Assembly: GCF_024347595.1 (NCBI RefSeq)
Contig: NZ_AP025507.1
Coordinates: 1,116,001-1,180,000 of the forward strand
Reading direction: 5' to 3'
DNA length: 64,000 nucleotides
Source of the DNA: Vibrio pomeroyi
Lineage (GTDB): Bacteria; Pseudomonadota; Gammaproteobacteria; Enterobacterales; Vibrionaceae
Positions within the stretch are counted from its first letter, which is position 1, and every line of letters begins with the position of its first letter. Position numbers and translations under genes: made by a program. Shown piece by piece: positions 37,523 to 50,200 of this stretch. Below the pieces are notes generated by a model that did not search any database, was not told the DNA's origin, and saw nothing but the letters and a program-made list of their open reading frames with translations.

Positions 37523-38611
37523 CTAATCACACCAAGTAACTTGGTTCCTACCGTTTTTCTTAGAAATGTAGAGCGCTTGGTCGGCATCATCGATGAGCTG
37601 CTCGACAGAGCCAATCGCTATTGGCGCATGCTTTACTCCTATCGAAATGGTTACTTCTAACCTAAGACGAGATGGGGACTCTAAAAGGGAGTCAACCAAT
37701 GATTTTATTGATGCTTCCGTTTCGCCTTGCACCATCACGAGAAACTCTTCACCGCCATATCGAAAACAGTTGCTACTGCTTGGCAATCTTTTCTGAATTT
37801 CTGCCGCCAATTCTTTGATTACCATATCACCCATTTGATGACCGTAGGTGTCGTTAATCGATTTGAAATGGTCGATATCGATCATGATTGATGTGATCGA
37901 TAGCTGACGATTGATACTCGGTTCTATCACTTGATGAAGGTACAGGCGGTTGTAGCAACCCGTTAGTGCATCTTGATAGGAAAGGGCTTCGAACATATTA
38001 GATTGCTTACGAAGTTGTATAGCTTGTTTGCGCAGTTGTTCTGATTGAGCGAAACGTTTATGCACTTCTAAGTCACGTCTAATACAGGCCGCCGAAATAA
38101 GGATGTAGGCAGAAAGATAGACGGAAATGGTCTCTATCTCATGTTTAGGCTCAGCTTCATAGAGTAAGGGAGCAAGGCCAATAAGATAGGAAGAGAAGAC
38201 AAAGGAAAGCGTTGTGATGCTGTATTTTGCAGACAACCTTGAAAAGGTACCGATGTAGATCATGACGAGAATGATGCCACCTTGGTAATCGAAATTGTTC
38301 AGTTCTACAGCGAGTCGGCCCACATAGATTAAAAACAGTGAACTAATAACAAGGAATATGCTCTCGACGAGATCTAAAACGTTGGGTTTGTTTTTTATGC
38401 AATATCTGGCGACAACCATCATTAATATAAAGAGTATGAAGCGTGAAATGATGGGGCCGAGGCACTCTGTACCAAAATGGATGTAGTCGGTGACAATAAA
38501 AGCACAGAATATTGAGATCGGGATGTAGATGAAATTTATGTACGGCAAATAGATTTCATTATCGAAATAGGTTTTAAATCTCTGATTTTTGAACCCAGAA
38601 TAGGAGCGCAT
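37523..38611 (-). CDS. Membrane-bound diguanylate cyclase (GGDEF domain)
   Basis: A 362-residue protein. About six hydrophobic segments fill residues ~25-180, with no known sensor name. A short coiled linker (QLRKQAIQLRKQSNMFEALS) and a C-terminal GGDEF domain follow, with DALTGCYNRLYL, MIDIDHFKSINDTYGH and an active-site RYGGEEF. It should make cyclic di-GMP. The RxxD inhibitory site expected five residues before GGEEF is absent (SSSNCF there), so product inhibition through that site is unlikely. Neither ATG 38611 nor GTG 38659 has a clear ribosome site; ATG is chosen. Confidence 0.87.
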   Translation of the reverse strand: MRSYSGFKNQRFKTYFDNEIYLPYINFIYIPISIFCAFIVTDYIHFGTECLGPIISRFILFILMMVVARYCIKNKPNVLDLVESIFLVISSLFLIYVGRLAVELNNFDYQGGIILVMIYIGTFSRLSAKYSITTLSFVFSSYLIGLAPLLYEAEPKHEIETISVYLSAYILISAACIRRDLEVHKRFAQSEQLRKQAIQLRKQSNMFEALSYQDALTGCYNRLYLHQVIEPSINRQLSITSIMIDIDHFKSINDTYGHQMGDMVIKELAAEIQKRLPSSSNCFRYGGEEFLVMVQGETEASIKSLVDSLLESPSRLRLEVTISIGVKHAPIAIGSVEQLIDDADQALYISKKNGRNQVTWCD

Positions 38612-38823
38612 TGAAAAGCTAGCCGTGATTGATACACAATAATTTGCGTAGTATGTCACAGTGTTTGTGATTGTAAACGGCAGTTTCTATAGATTTGTCA
38701 GTATGTTAGCTAGATCAACAAACAGTGGGGGCAATATCCACGCTCTAAAGTATAGAGAGCGTGAATATCTTAGAGGCTGGTACGAGAGTGGTTAATAAAA
38801 AACGCTTAGAAAGTTAATCGCGA

Positions 38824-39759
38824 TTAACGCTTGTTCTTCAAGTAACGCTTACGACGCTCTTCTTTCTTCTTCGCTTGCTGCTCAGCTTTCAGTGCCGCAG
38901 CTTCTTCCACTTCAACCAATTCTTTAGTGATCATTTCAGGTAGCTCTAGAGTGACTTTACCTAGAGTACCGTTACGCAGTTCGTGAAGTAGAATCTCAGA
39001 ACATTTGTGAAGGTCGATATGACCACCTGCACGAAGTGCACCACGCTTGCGGCCAATCGCTTCCATCAACTCGATGTCTGACTCTGGCAACTCTTCGATT
39101 TGGTAACGTTCTTGCAATAGGTGAGGGTATTGCTTTGCTAGATACTCAACGGTGTAGAATGCCACTTCATCATATTCCATCGCCGTATCTTTCACAGCGC
39201 CCGTTGCTGCTAGGCGGAAACCACTGTGTGGATTTTCCACTTTAGGCCAAAGGATTCCCGGAGTATCTGAAAGGATCACGCCGTTTTGCAGATTGATACG
39301 TTGTTGGCGACGAGTTACCGCGGGTTGGTTACCAGTTACCGCAATCGTACGTCCAGCCAAACAGTTGATGATGGTTGATTTACCTACGTTAGGAATACCC
39401 ATGATCATCGTACGAATGTTTTTACCCATCTGTTCACGGTGCGGTGCGAGTTTGCGAACCAACTCCATGACATGGTTAACTTCTTCTTTCACGCTGGTGG
39501 TGATTGCAATCGCTTTAACGCCTTGCTCTTTCTCGAAGTGCTCAATCCAACGTTGAGTCAGTTCAGGATCGGCAAGGTCGCGTTTGTTCAACACTTTTAC
39601 ACAAGGCTTATCGCCGCGCAGTGAAGAGATCATTGGGTTTTCACTACTGAACGGAATACGAGCGTCCAGTACTTCGATGATCACATCAACCTGTGGGATA
39701 ACTTCTTCGATTTCTTTACGGGCTTTATGCATGTGACCCGGAAACCATTGAATAGACAT
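38824..39759 (-). CDS. ylqF: Ribosome biogenesis GTPase RbgA/YlqF
   Basis: A 311-residue circularly permuted GTPase for late large-subunit assembly. The motif order is permuted: G4 (LNKRDLAD) comes first, then the P-loop GIPNVGKST, then G3 (DTPG). The protein starts with the family signature MSIQWFPGHMHKARKEI, which fixes the start at 39759 rather than the longer frame to 39867. The C-terminus is a Lys/Arg/Glu-rich tail (KAEQQAKKKEERRKRYLKNK), probably rRNA-binding. It is a core gene and marks the end of the conserved part of the window. Confidence 0.93.
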   Translation of the reverse strand: MSIQWFPGHMHKARKEIEEVIPQVDVIIEVLDARIPFSSENPMISSLRGDKPCVKVLNKRDLADPELTQRWIEHFEKEQGVKAIAITTSVKEEVNHVMELVRKLAPHREQMGKNIRTMIMGIPNVGKSTIINCLAGRTIAVTGNQPAVTRRQQRINLQNGVILSDTPGILWPKVENPHSGFRLAATGAVKDTAMEYDEVAFYTVEYLAKQYPHLLQERYQIEELPESDIELMEAIGRKRGALRAGGHIDLHKCSEILLHELRNGTLGKVTLELPEMITKELVEVEEAAALKAEQQAKKKEERRKRYLKNKR

Positions 39760-40082
39760 AGAGATAAACCTTGATAAATATATTTGCTGCACATTGTAAG
39801 GGTTGGATAGGGCGTGTAAAGCGCTATGTTGACCTAGATGAATCAGAGTGAAAATCCTTACAGACAATTTTATTGCTGTGAGCGATTATAAGGGGCACAT
39901 ACGTAGCCATTTTTAATGGTGCAACCCATCGAGCAAGCCCTTGATTCAACAGTTGATGATTTGAAATGGATTCGGAGAAAAGTGAGTTTTTGCGTGTCAT
40001 CAGTCATTGAAAGATGAACTACTACTGCATTGAGTGTTCAATCTCGAAGATAAGCTCGGAGACATAATCCTATGAGTGTTGG
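39760..40082. other. Intergenic region between rbgA and the LytM peptidase gene
   Basis: 323 bp with no supported ORF, RNA gene or repeat. It holds the leftward rbgA promoter and the 3' flank of the peptidase gene. I see no clear terminator for the peptidase. Confidence 0.4.
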
Positions 40083-41033
40083 TTATGTCTGTGGTTGATT
40101 TGATTGAACGAGGTTTTTCATCAACTGTATACGTTCTGCTTGAGCGATATAAATGAATTGATTGTTATAACTTCTGTCGGTATTGATATATTGTTCGAAG
40201 TCTACAGGCACTCCCGCAACCGATAGCTCTAAATGTAAGTGAGGGCCAGTAGTACGACCTGAATTGCCAGTGAGTCCTATTATTTGGCCTTTTGTGATGT
40301 GCTCTCCAGCTGAAACGTGTCTTTCTGAAAGGTGTAGGTAGCGAGCGTAGTTTCCATCAGAGTGTTTTATGGTTAGATAGTTACCAGCAAAACGATTATA
40401 GCGCGACTTCAAAACAACTCCGTCCGACAATGATTGAACCTCGGTACCGATAGGTGTTGCGTAATCAGTCCCAAAATGGGGGGCAATCCGGTTGGTTATT
40501 GGGTGTTTTCTGCTTAAATCGAACGGTGAACTTACACGAAAATGTCGAGGAAGAGGGAATACATAATCGTTATTTAACTTAATTCCATTTTCATTGTAAA
40601 TATTATCATCAGCTCCTCTCATAGCGAAGAATTCCACATCACTACCTAAATAGTAAAAAGCACTGACATATTCCGTGTTGGAACCGTCATATTGTGTCTT
40701 TATTGAAAATTTATCACCATTGTTAACTGAGTTTATAATGTCAAATTTGTCATCTAATAAAGTCAATAGAGATTTTAATTCGTCGTTTGTTAGACCTGAA
40801 GACAGTATAGAGCTGATAAAAGAGTATTTAACAACCCCTGAAACCATTTCGGATTTAGGTGGCGATGTTGTAGTTAGGTGGCTTGAGGTTTTAGTTGTCT
40901 TGATTTTCTGTTTTTTATCAGTATTTGAATGGTTTAAGCCTAGGGTTACAGCTATGGCAGTGGTCAAAAAAACCGTCATAAGACCATATGTTAAGGTGTT
41001 GAGATTTAAAGGGTGATTTGTCTTAAAATACAT
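40083..41033 (-). CDS. M23-family (LytM) peptidoglycan endopeptidase, membrane-anchored
   Basis: A 316-residue protein with one N-terminal transmembrane or uncleaved signal segment (YGLMTVFLTTAIAVTLGL, ~residues 16-33). A Lys/Thr/Ser-rich linker and a small domain (SILSSGLTNDELKSLLTLLDDKFDI) like the middle domain of OapA/MepM-type enzymes follow. The LytM domain has zinc ligands His186 and Asp190 (HFGTD) and the HLH pair His265/His267 (GPHLHLE), so catalysis is likely. It cleaves peptide crosslinks in the family. It is shorter than the ~400-residue main vibrio endopeptidases. It is divergent from the giant lipoprotein gene. Confidence 0.88.
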   Translation of the reverse strand: MYFKTNHPLNLNTLTYGLMTVFLTTAIAVTLGLNHSNTDKKQKIKTTKTSSHLTTTSPPKSEMVSGVVKYSFISSILSSGLTNDELKSLLTLLDDKFDIINSVNNGDKFSIKTQYDGSNTEYVSAFYYLGSDVEFFAMRGADDNIYNENGIKLNNDYVFPLPRHFRVSSPFDLSRKHPITNRIAPHFGTDYATPIGTEVQSLSDGVVLKSRYNRFAGNYLTIKHSDGNYARYLHLSERHVSAGEHITKGQIIGLTGNSGRTTGPHLHLELSVAGVPVDFEQYINTDRSYNNQFIYIAQAERIQLMKNLVQSNQPQT

Positions 41034-41235
41034 AAATTATCAACAAAACTATAGCTAATAGATAAAAATAAGAATTAGATCATAATATTTATTTGTTTTT
41101 TTTTCATGTTGTTTTATTTAATTCCTTCTTAATGACTGGTTAAAGGTATAGGGTGTTTTTTTAGAGTGATAAAAAACAAACTTTTCACCTTTTAATTTAG
41201 CGGAATTGTGCTTTGCAACTAGTCATTTCGTCATG

Positions 41236-41284
41236 TTGAGAAAATCTTGGACGATAATATAATCGCGGCAAAATATACTTTGCC
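41236..41284 (+). promoter_or_regulatory. Promoter and dyad in front of the giant lipoprotein gene
   Basis: TTGAGA (41236-41241), a 16-bp spacer and a perfect TATAAT (41258-41263) make a good sigma-70 promoter; the start would fall near 41270. A perfect inverted repeat, GGCAAA-ATATAC-TTTGCC (41267-41284), covers that start and ends 8 bp before the ATG. It could be an operator or a 5' mRNA hairpin. The ribosome site (CCAGAAAAC) is weak. Confidence 0.55.
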
Positions 41285-41292
41285 AGAAAACT

Positions 41293-44200
41293 ATGTTCAC
41301 TAAAAATACGCTGAAATTAATATTGGGTCTTATTGTTACGTCGCTTATCTTGAGCGCATGTGGTGGTGGGGAAGGTGGTGGTGATAATACACCGCCAGCA
41401 AGAAATACCGGGAGTATCTCAGGTAACGTTTTTGACGCTCCTGTTAGTGGTGCGAAAATCGAGGTATTTGAATACAAAGATGGGAATCTAGGCAGGAAGT
41501 TGGCTAGCACGACTTCCGATGCTTTTGGCGACTACAAGGTCGAATTCGAGTCTTCATCGATGCCACTTTTCGTTGTAGCAAAAGAGGGCAGTTATACTGA
41601 TCCACTTACCAACGATACTGTCTCCGTGAGTAATGGTAAAACAATCCGTTTAGAAGCTATGATCAATTATATTGAAGGCCAAGATCAAAGCTTGATGGTG
41701 ACCCCTTTAACCAACATAGTTTCAGGTTTAACTCAATACAAAGTAGACAAGGGAGTGTCAGGTTCTACTGCTATATCGGAAGCACTAAATAGCATTAACG
41801 ATATGTATGGTTTCGATGTCAATGAAACCACACCGATAGACATAACCAAAGGTGGTCAAAGTAGTTTTGCTACATCCGGTCACCAATATGGTGCTTTGTT
41901 AACCGCTTATTCTTCTTATTCGTACGACCTAATTCAAAAATACGGCGATACGCAGAGTAATATTTACACATCGATGCATTTGGCTGATATCCAATATAGA
42001 GATGTCATTGCCGATGGTCTTCTTGACGGGCAAGAAATAAGCTCTGTGTCGGGAGGGGTAACCCCTTTGACCTTCGGTCAACAAAAAGTCTCTAGTGATA
42101 TTTACACTCACGATTTGTCACAGCATGTTCTAATTGTCGTCAATGACCCTAACTTAAATATTTCAGGAACAGACGCAGACGACTATGTTGAGTTTAGCCG
42201 TAAGATTAATGACCAAGGCACCAATAGCGGTACTGGCGGTGTGATCCCTCCTCGCGACGAAACCGAAATTGATACCGAAGCGCCTACAGTGTCTAGAACA
42301 GACAGTGATGTATTGGCAGGTCTCGATAAAGTGGATATTAAGCTCAATGATGAAATTGGTGTTCAAGGTGTTTCAGCGTACCTTGAATACCAACTGGACG
42401 GCGTCTGGTCTCTCGAGAATCAGTGTGACGATGAACAAACTTCGGGTAGTGAGTTTTGTTTCTTGGAATTCGACGGGTTTGAATCTGGTCTTAGAGAAAC
42501 AAATATTAAAGTAAGTGTAGACACAAAAGCCGTTGACGCGGTAGACGTTGATTCGGATACGGGAATCTCAAATGTAACTGCTGCACGTTTGGTTTTTTAT
42601 ACGACTGATGTTTTAGGCAACGAATTAGTTCAAGGGCGAGATGTTGGCCACTATATCAACTTTGAATGGGACAACAATGTACCGGTAATTGACGTAACTT
42701 CGGCTAGTTCTATAAACAACAGTGCAAAAGAGTATGTGCTTAAAGGTACTGTAAAAGAAGACTCGCAAGAGATTGAGTCGGTTACCGTTTCATTTAAAGG
42801 CGGCTTAGATGAAAGTGTTTCTTGTGGCCATATAACCTTAGAGTCAGGCAGTGCCTGTGAATTCAGTAAAGAATATTCAACCGATGAATTCGTATCGATC
42901 ACGACATTTGAAATTAAGGCCACCGATAGCAACGGGAATATCGGTAAGAAAGTTCATGAAGTCGTTCGTGATGATCAATCTCCGGCGCAGGTGATTAGCT
43001 ACCCAGAGAGTGCTCCAATGAATTATGTCAATGTTAGTGTTGATGGGGAGCGAGTAACTAAAGAAGATGTTTATACGCAAGATACCTACACATCAGAAAC
43101 GGTTCAATCCACTCGTGATTATTTGAAGATTGATTACATTTACGCGAGTAAGGGGATATTAAGCTCAATTCCCGATGTCGATTTTAGTCACTTTAATGTC
43201 AACCACCTCAAAGATAACAAAATTCCATATGTTCGCGTCAGAGTATCAGACGGTAATGGGGATATGGGGTTAGGATCTAGTGCCGACAAACTTAAGCTAG
43301 TTGTTAAGTATTTAGTAAGCGTAAACAATGATAATAACTACGTGCTTCAGAAGGTCACCGATACCGTAGCCTCTGCCGCTAACATACCTCACGAAACGAT
43401 CTCTGATACTGAAGGACATGTAAATGAGGTTATCTATTATGTTCCTTTTGTAAAAGAAATACTTGGTGACAACTTCGATTCCACGTCCGAGAACAGCAGT
43501 CAAAAACTAGTGATTCAAACTATTGACGAGTCTGAAAATGAAAGTGCTGAGCAAGAAGTTTATTTTCGTAGTAGCTTCGACTTGCCGACAATGACGATCG
43601 TTACTCCATTTATCGGGGCTAGTGTGCAATTGGAGGGATTAAACTCGAAGGGAGAGTTTACCTCGCTAGGAAGATGTACCACGATTCAGCACTTAGAAAG
43701 TGATGGAACAAATAAAGCACTAGATGTCGCTGGATGCGAAACAACAACAGATGTAGTTAACTACGACTTTATGCGAGTGCGGTTAATCGGTATTGATGGT
43801 AATACACAACCGTATTACTACAAGTGGGAGAGTGATCCGGGTACACAATCAGAACAAGTGAACTTAAATAGCGCGAATATAGGTGCCTACTTTAAACTTA
43901 ATGGTTCTAAGACTTTTTATATTACCGAGCTAGCAACATACCAAACCGGACTGTTTGACTCTCAATGGAATCAAGTTGAAGCGGGAAATAAGACTCCTGA
44001 GAATGCCGCCCGAATTTTAGAGGACGTACAATATGCTCTCGCTGGTGGAAGCGATTCATTCTTTGGTTTCGACCCAACGATCGTTTCGTATGCTACGAAT
44101 GAAATTTTGAAAGGTGCTATTCCGGAAAAACTACCTAATAATTATATTCATCGGTTTTTAGTCGAAGCGATTTACGACATTACCCAAACAAACAGTATGC

Positions 44201-47200
44201 TATTAAGTAACTCTGTTGATTTTGCTTCAGCTATCTATGATGACTTGCAATACGATGGCCAAGCTAACGGTGTTGGTAGTGGGGGTAAAAAAATAGTTCT
44301 AGATTCATATGAGTTTAGCTCAAAGTCTTACCGCAATGACTTAGCGCAATCGTACTATAACATTATGACTGAAAAGTATGGTGTTGAAGCTAACTTAGCT
44401 CAGAGATATGCCGACCAAATATCAATGGCGAACCCAAGCCTAGATGGCGAACAGATTATAGATGGTGATGGCGAAAGTATTGATAAATCACCGCCTCAAC
44501 CTTCGTTAAGTATCGAAAATGGCCGAGAAACATGGGTTGGAAATAAGCATTACGTTGCTGGTGTTTTAGATTCGCGGATTCTTTTGGAAGATCCGTCTGG
44601 CATTGTTGTGGAAGAAGGCAACCAGCCATCATTTGTTACTATGTGGTATGAGAAAACTGAACCGAATACGGGAACCCCACTTGACCTAAATATTCGAGAG
44701 TCAGATGGTGATAGTTATAAAAAGGAGTATTTATTTACCCTTAATACCGAGTCTTCAAATCTCACAGATATTGCCAAGTTTGAGCTTATAACGAGTGCAA
44801 TGGATGAGCATGGAAATAGCTATGGTTACAATGGGGAGGATCCACATATAGAAACCTTATATGTGGATAATGATTATCCTTTAGCGACTTATATCCCCCC
44901 GAAAGATGGTAATGGTGACCCAATTGACGAAAATGTCTATTTGAATACTAATTATGTCCAAGAACTCACTTTCAAAATTGACGATATTGTAGGAGATAAA
45001 TTGGACGAGCGAGGGTTAACTTTTTATAACCCGGCAACAGGTGCTACCAACGAATATGACGCTAACTCACATTTTTCGAGCAATACAGAGGATGATTTTA
45101 AGGTAAAACTGTGCTCTGGAGACAAGTGTAACAGCCAAGGTAATATAATTAGTCCAGAAGATGGTAATTGGACGGTATATGTTAATGCTGAAGACAATCT
45201 GTCTAATATAGTTAACCGCCAGACGACTAATGCCCCTCAATTTAGTGTGTTACTTGATTCCAAAGGTCCGGTTGTAAACGGCTCTAAAATTACTAACCAC
45301 TTAGGTGGCAATACTACCTGGGTTCCTGATATTACTTGGAGCTTAAGTCCAGGGAGTTTGGTTGAAGTCGATATGAAGCCAGAGTCCGGAAGGCGTTTTA
45401 CTTTACAGCATTATGAAACCGCACCTGAAGAGAGTACTGAGCCGTATCTATTAGGCATACAGCCTAACGTAGAGGTGAGACTAGTTGCCGAAGCATTTAA
45501 ATATAATGAGAAAAACTTCTTTTACGTAACAGCAACAGACAGTTCTTTTCCATCAGGTACACACAGTGGTGAATTTGAATTCTTAGTCGACAATGTGGGG
45601 CCAGTAATTGAACTTGCTGACCCGTGGGTAATAGATACAAACTCCGGCGAAAGCTATGTTCTTGGTACCAACTTTACGGTGAAGCTTTCGTCAGTATCTG
45701 ACGATTCTGATGTATCTAAAGTTGAACTTTGGCAACAAGATCAAGTGGCTGCAATACGTTCAATTGACCCCAAAGATCCAACGCAGCCTTTTGATATCGC
45801 AATTACAGAAATACAAAGTGACACTATCGTAATTGGCGAAGACAAAAAGGCTAACCTGTACCTTAAAGCTGTAGACGAATATGGATTTGAATCTAAAACA
45901 GAAATTAGAACTATTCTGCTTGATCGTGAAGGTCCATCACTAAAGTTAAATGGGTTTGATCCGGAAAGTTTCTATCTTGGTAATTATGTATTCAACCTTT
46001 CTGCTCAAGACTTAAATGACAGGGGAACACCATCGTCAGAGGGTGTTAACAAAGAAACATTAGAGTATTGGACTTTCAAAGAAAACCCCTCTGATGCAAG
46101 CACCTTAGTTGGTGAAGATATGACGATTCCTTTAGGAGGCGAAAACGATGGCGATAGTGCGACTCGCACAATCAGATTAGGTGGTTCTGACATTAGAGGA
46201 AATGCGACAAGCGTAGATTATGTGGTTAAAGTTCAAAACTCAAAGCCCACGATTAACTCGGTTACTTTCACATATGAAGATGGCACACCAGTTTCTTCTG
46301 AAGGCCAGATACAAATTACTCGTAGTGAACCTGTAATTATCAGTATTGATGCTGAAGATGAGAGCGGGATCCCGCTAGTTGAAGGTACTTATAAATATGG
46401 GGAACAAACCAACAATATATCATTTTCTCAGAAAGGTGGCCTTTGGGAAGCTAGGTTGACAGAGGCAGATCTAACGGAAGATGGATCCTATCAGCTGGAA
46501 TTCAAAGTTTATAATAACGTTCGCTATAACTCGGAACAAGAAAGGCCGTCTGAAAACAGGTCAGAAAGTATCAATGTACAACGTCAAGGTGTTGCTCTGT
46601 CAATCGCAAAACCGACTGACTTCCAAAGTCATATATCGGGAAGTACCCTTAATGTTGAATTTGGCCCTGCGGGTGAGGTGAAAGCAAAAACATTAGAATG
46701 TTGGGTGAGAGAAAATTACACCTCAGACGGTGTGCCGGAAGATGGTTCAAACAAGGCTTATTCAGGTGTTATAACTAATCCTCAAGAGAATTATAAGTGT
46801 AGCGTTACAACTGATGTGAATATGTCTGTTTCACCTGTGGTTTTGATAACTAAAACAGTCGGAATGAATGACACTGAAACAGTCAATAAATTCAGCTTTA
46901 ATATGATGGATATCGATGCCCCTACGGTTGAACAAGACACATATCAATTTACTGGCAATGACGTTGGTTTGAACGCCGAAGGTAAGAAAGTACTGAGCTT
47001 AACATTGAGTTTCAAAGACAATCTTTCTGGTGTGGATATTAGTGATGGTAATGAACCGTTATTGGTAAGAAACCGATTAAATGTGTCTTTTGAACCAAAT
47101 AGTTGTAGCTCTAAATTAGGTATAACGACATGTACGTATACAGAGTTGTATGCCGATATTCTCTCTCCAGGGGCGTTACAGCACTTATACACGATTAAGA

Positions 47201-50200
47201 ACTTGTCTGATGTCGCCGGAAATTTAGGTTCGGATCATGCGTTAGAATTATTGCTTCCAGCCCAAGGCGATTTAGAAATCGCTATTACCAGCCCTGCTGA
47301 AGATACTATTATTCGAGGTGAGACCCTCGAAATGAAATTCAAGGTGAAGGTTGGACAAAATTCTGATCTTGAAAATGTCGTCGCAACGCTAGATGGTGCG
47401 TCATATAATTTGAATGATAACCCAGAGAACTTTGGCCCTTTCCCTAAGTGTGAGGATGACTATTCTTGCTCTACGTTTACCGCGCCATTAGATGACAAAC
47501 TAGATGGTCAATTTATTAAGCCTAAAATTCAAATTATTGATGTATGGGGAGAGTCTACAAGCGATGAAGTCAGCGTAATGGTCGATAATAGCCTACCAAA
47601 TGTTGACGACTCTGTATCTCTCAAAGAATCCCCGGATGATCCTAGTTTAGTTAGATTTCAGTTTTCTGTGTGGGATGAAGGTAGCGGTATAGCAAAGGTT
47701 AAGTACACAATAGTTAATCCTAAATATGTATTTGATAAAGATGACGCTGACGACAGTTCACACCTTTATTTTGATCTTCCAAAAACTGAGTTAGAAGAGT
47801 TGAATTCGATACGGGTCAATGTCGAAGCAACTGACAATGTAGGTTGGACTCAAAATAAGACGATTGATATTGACATTAGGATACCAACTATTGATTTGGC
47901 TTTTGATGGTATAACAAGTTTACAAGGGGGTAAGCTTACTTTCACTAATGATAGCCAAGCGTTCACCATTACCTCTGAAGAGGGAGAGGATGTAAAGGCT
48001 GATTCCTATGCTATAGATTTGGTTCCAGTTTCAGGTAGCACGATTAAGTTTTCTGGGAAAATAGCCTCTTCAACAGCTTCAGACACGATGACATTTGATA
48101 TCGATGCTCAAGCTGAGTATATGCAAAAGGTAACCGTAACCGATTCTATCGGGCGAGTCATTACCGACGTAAATGTGCTCAATAAGACTTACGATGCTGA
48201 AGGCATTGCGTCCATTGTTGATTACCAAGCTCCGGTCATTTCAAGTATCACCAGTACTCAGGATTCGATGATTCCGGAGGAAGGGCAATATTATTTGGAT
48301 GTAAGAGCATACGTCTTCGATAAAAATCTAAGTAGTGTTAATTCTACTGCAAACAACGGTACCGATGCCCCGGTACCCCCACAATCAATTGAAGAACCGA
48401 CCAAAGACGGTGACCCTTACTTGATACGTTATCTTTTATCTCCTGGCGATTATCTAATAACGGTAACAGCAGACGATTTAGTTGAACACCAGACCGAGAA
48501 GTCACTAAATGCAAAAGTTGAAGCTGCAAGTATTCCTGAGTTAACAATATCAACGACAGCGTCAATGCCTTTGGCTGGTGGAGTCGAAATTCCACTTTTG
48601 TTTACCTTCACTGAAGAGGTTAACAAGTTTGAATTTTCAGATGTAGAGATTCAAGCAAGTGATGGTAATGATACAGGCGAGCTGAAGCAAGCATCATGGA
48701 TTACAACAGACAATATAACTTGGACGGTCAATTACATAGCGCCTGAAAAACAAGATAAAAACATAACCATACGGGTCGGTGATAATAGTTACGAAAGCGT
48801 AAATACTATCCCCGGAACAGGGGATAGTTTGGTTATGGGGGTCGAGGGTGTACTGCCAACGCTGACCAAAGTGACGTTTGATCCACTGCATCAGGAGATC
48901 GGTGAAAATGTAAAAGTAACTCTTGAATTCGATAAAGAATTACAAGAAGCAACCGCAATGCTTGGTGAAAATGAAGTTAGCTCCTTAACTGTAACGACCG
49001 ACAAGAAAGTTTGGGAGGGTAATGTTCAAGTACCGGATACCAATGAACTAGCTGCGGGTTTGATTGTAAGCCAGTATAAAGATTTGGTGGGTAACGTGGG
49101 TGAAGATAATAATTCAAATATTTTGCCGATTACACCAACAATTTCTTTAAACACAATAGGCGATGTGAATGTCAGCGGCGCAACGTCTGTGGACGTGAGC
49201 GGTGACAGTACCCGCTTTGAGACAACCGATAGCTTGAGCGTCAAAGCCAAAGACAGCGACGGCAAAGAGACCACGGCGACGGTGAGCCCGAATGTGATGG
49301 GTAACTGGAGCACGACATTAGACGTGTCAGGTCTCAAAGACGGAAACATCAGTGTGACAGTGAATGGCAGCAATGCCTTGTCTGCGGAGGCCGACGAAGT
49401 GGCCACAACGTTTGCACTGACGCAAACCAAGCCCGAGTTGGACGATGGTCAGACTGACTTGACTCCGCGCTACGCGGCAGCGGGTGACTTGGTGACGGTC
49501 TCGGTGACATTCGATAAAGCAGTGACCACGCCAACGGGTTCCACCCTGGGTAGTGAGCTGATTGATTGGACCCCACAAGCGGGTACCCATGCCTCATGGT
49601 CAGGCACGATTCATGTGGCGGCAGTGGACGATTCGGTGACCAGTGTGGCGTTAACGTTGCGAGGGTTTACGGACGAGACCGGTAATACGGGCGAGGCCGT
49701 GACTTCAGGCGAAGCGTTAGCAATGACACCGACGCTGACGTTAGATCCAATCGGCGATGTGAATGTCAGCGGCGCAACGTCTGTGGACGTGAGCGGTGAC
49801 AGTACCCGCTTTGAGAGCACAGACAACTTGAGCGTCAAAGCCAAAGACAGCGACGGCAACGAAGCCACGGCGACGGTGAGCCCGAATGTCATGGGTAACT
49901 GGAGCACGACATTAGACGTGTCAGGTCTCAAAGACGGCGAAATCAGTGTGACAGTAAATGGCAGCAATGCCTTGTCTGCGGTTGCCGACGAAGTGGCCAC
50001 AACGTTTGCACTGACGCAAACCAAGCCCGAGTTGGACGATGGTCAGACTGACTTGACTCCGCGCTACGCGGCAGCGGGTGACTTGGTGACGGTCTCGGTG
50101 ACATTCGATAAAGCAGTGACCACGCCAACGGGTTCCACCCTGGGTAGTGAGCTGATTGATTGGACCCCACAAGCGGGTACCCATGCCTCATGGTCAGGCA

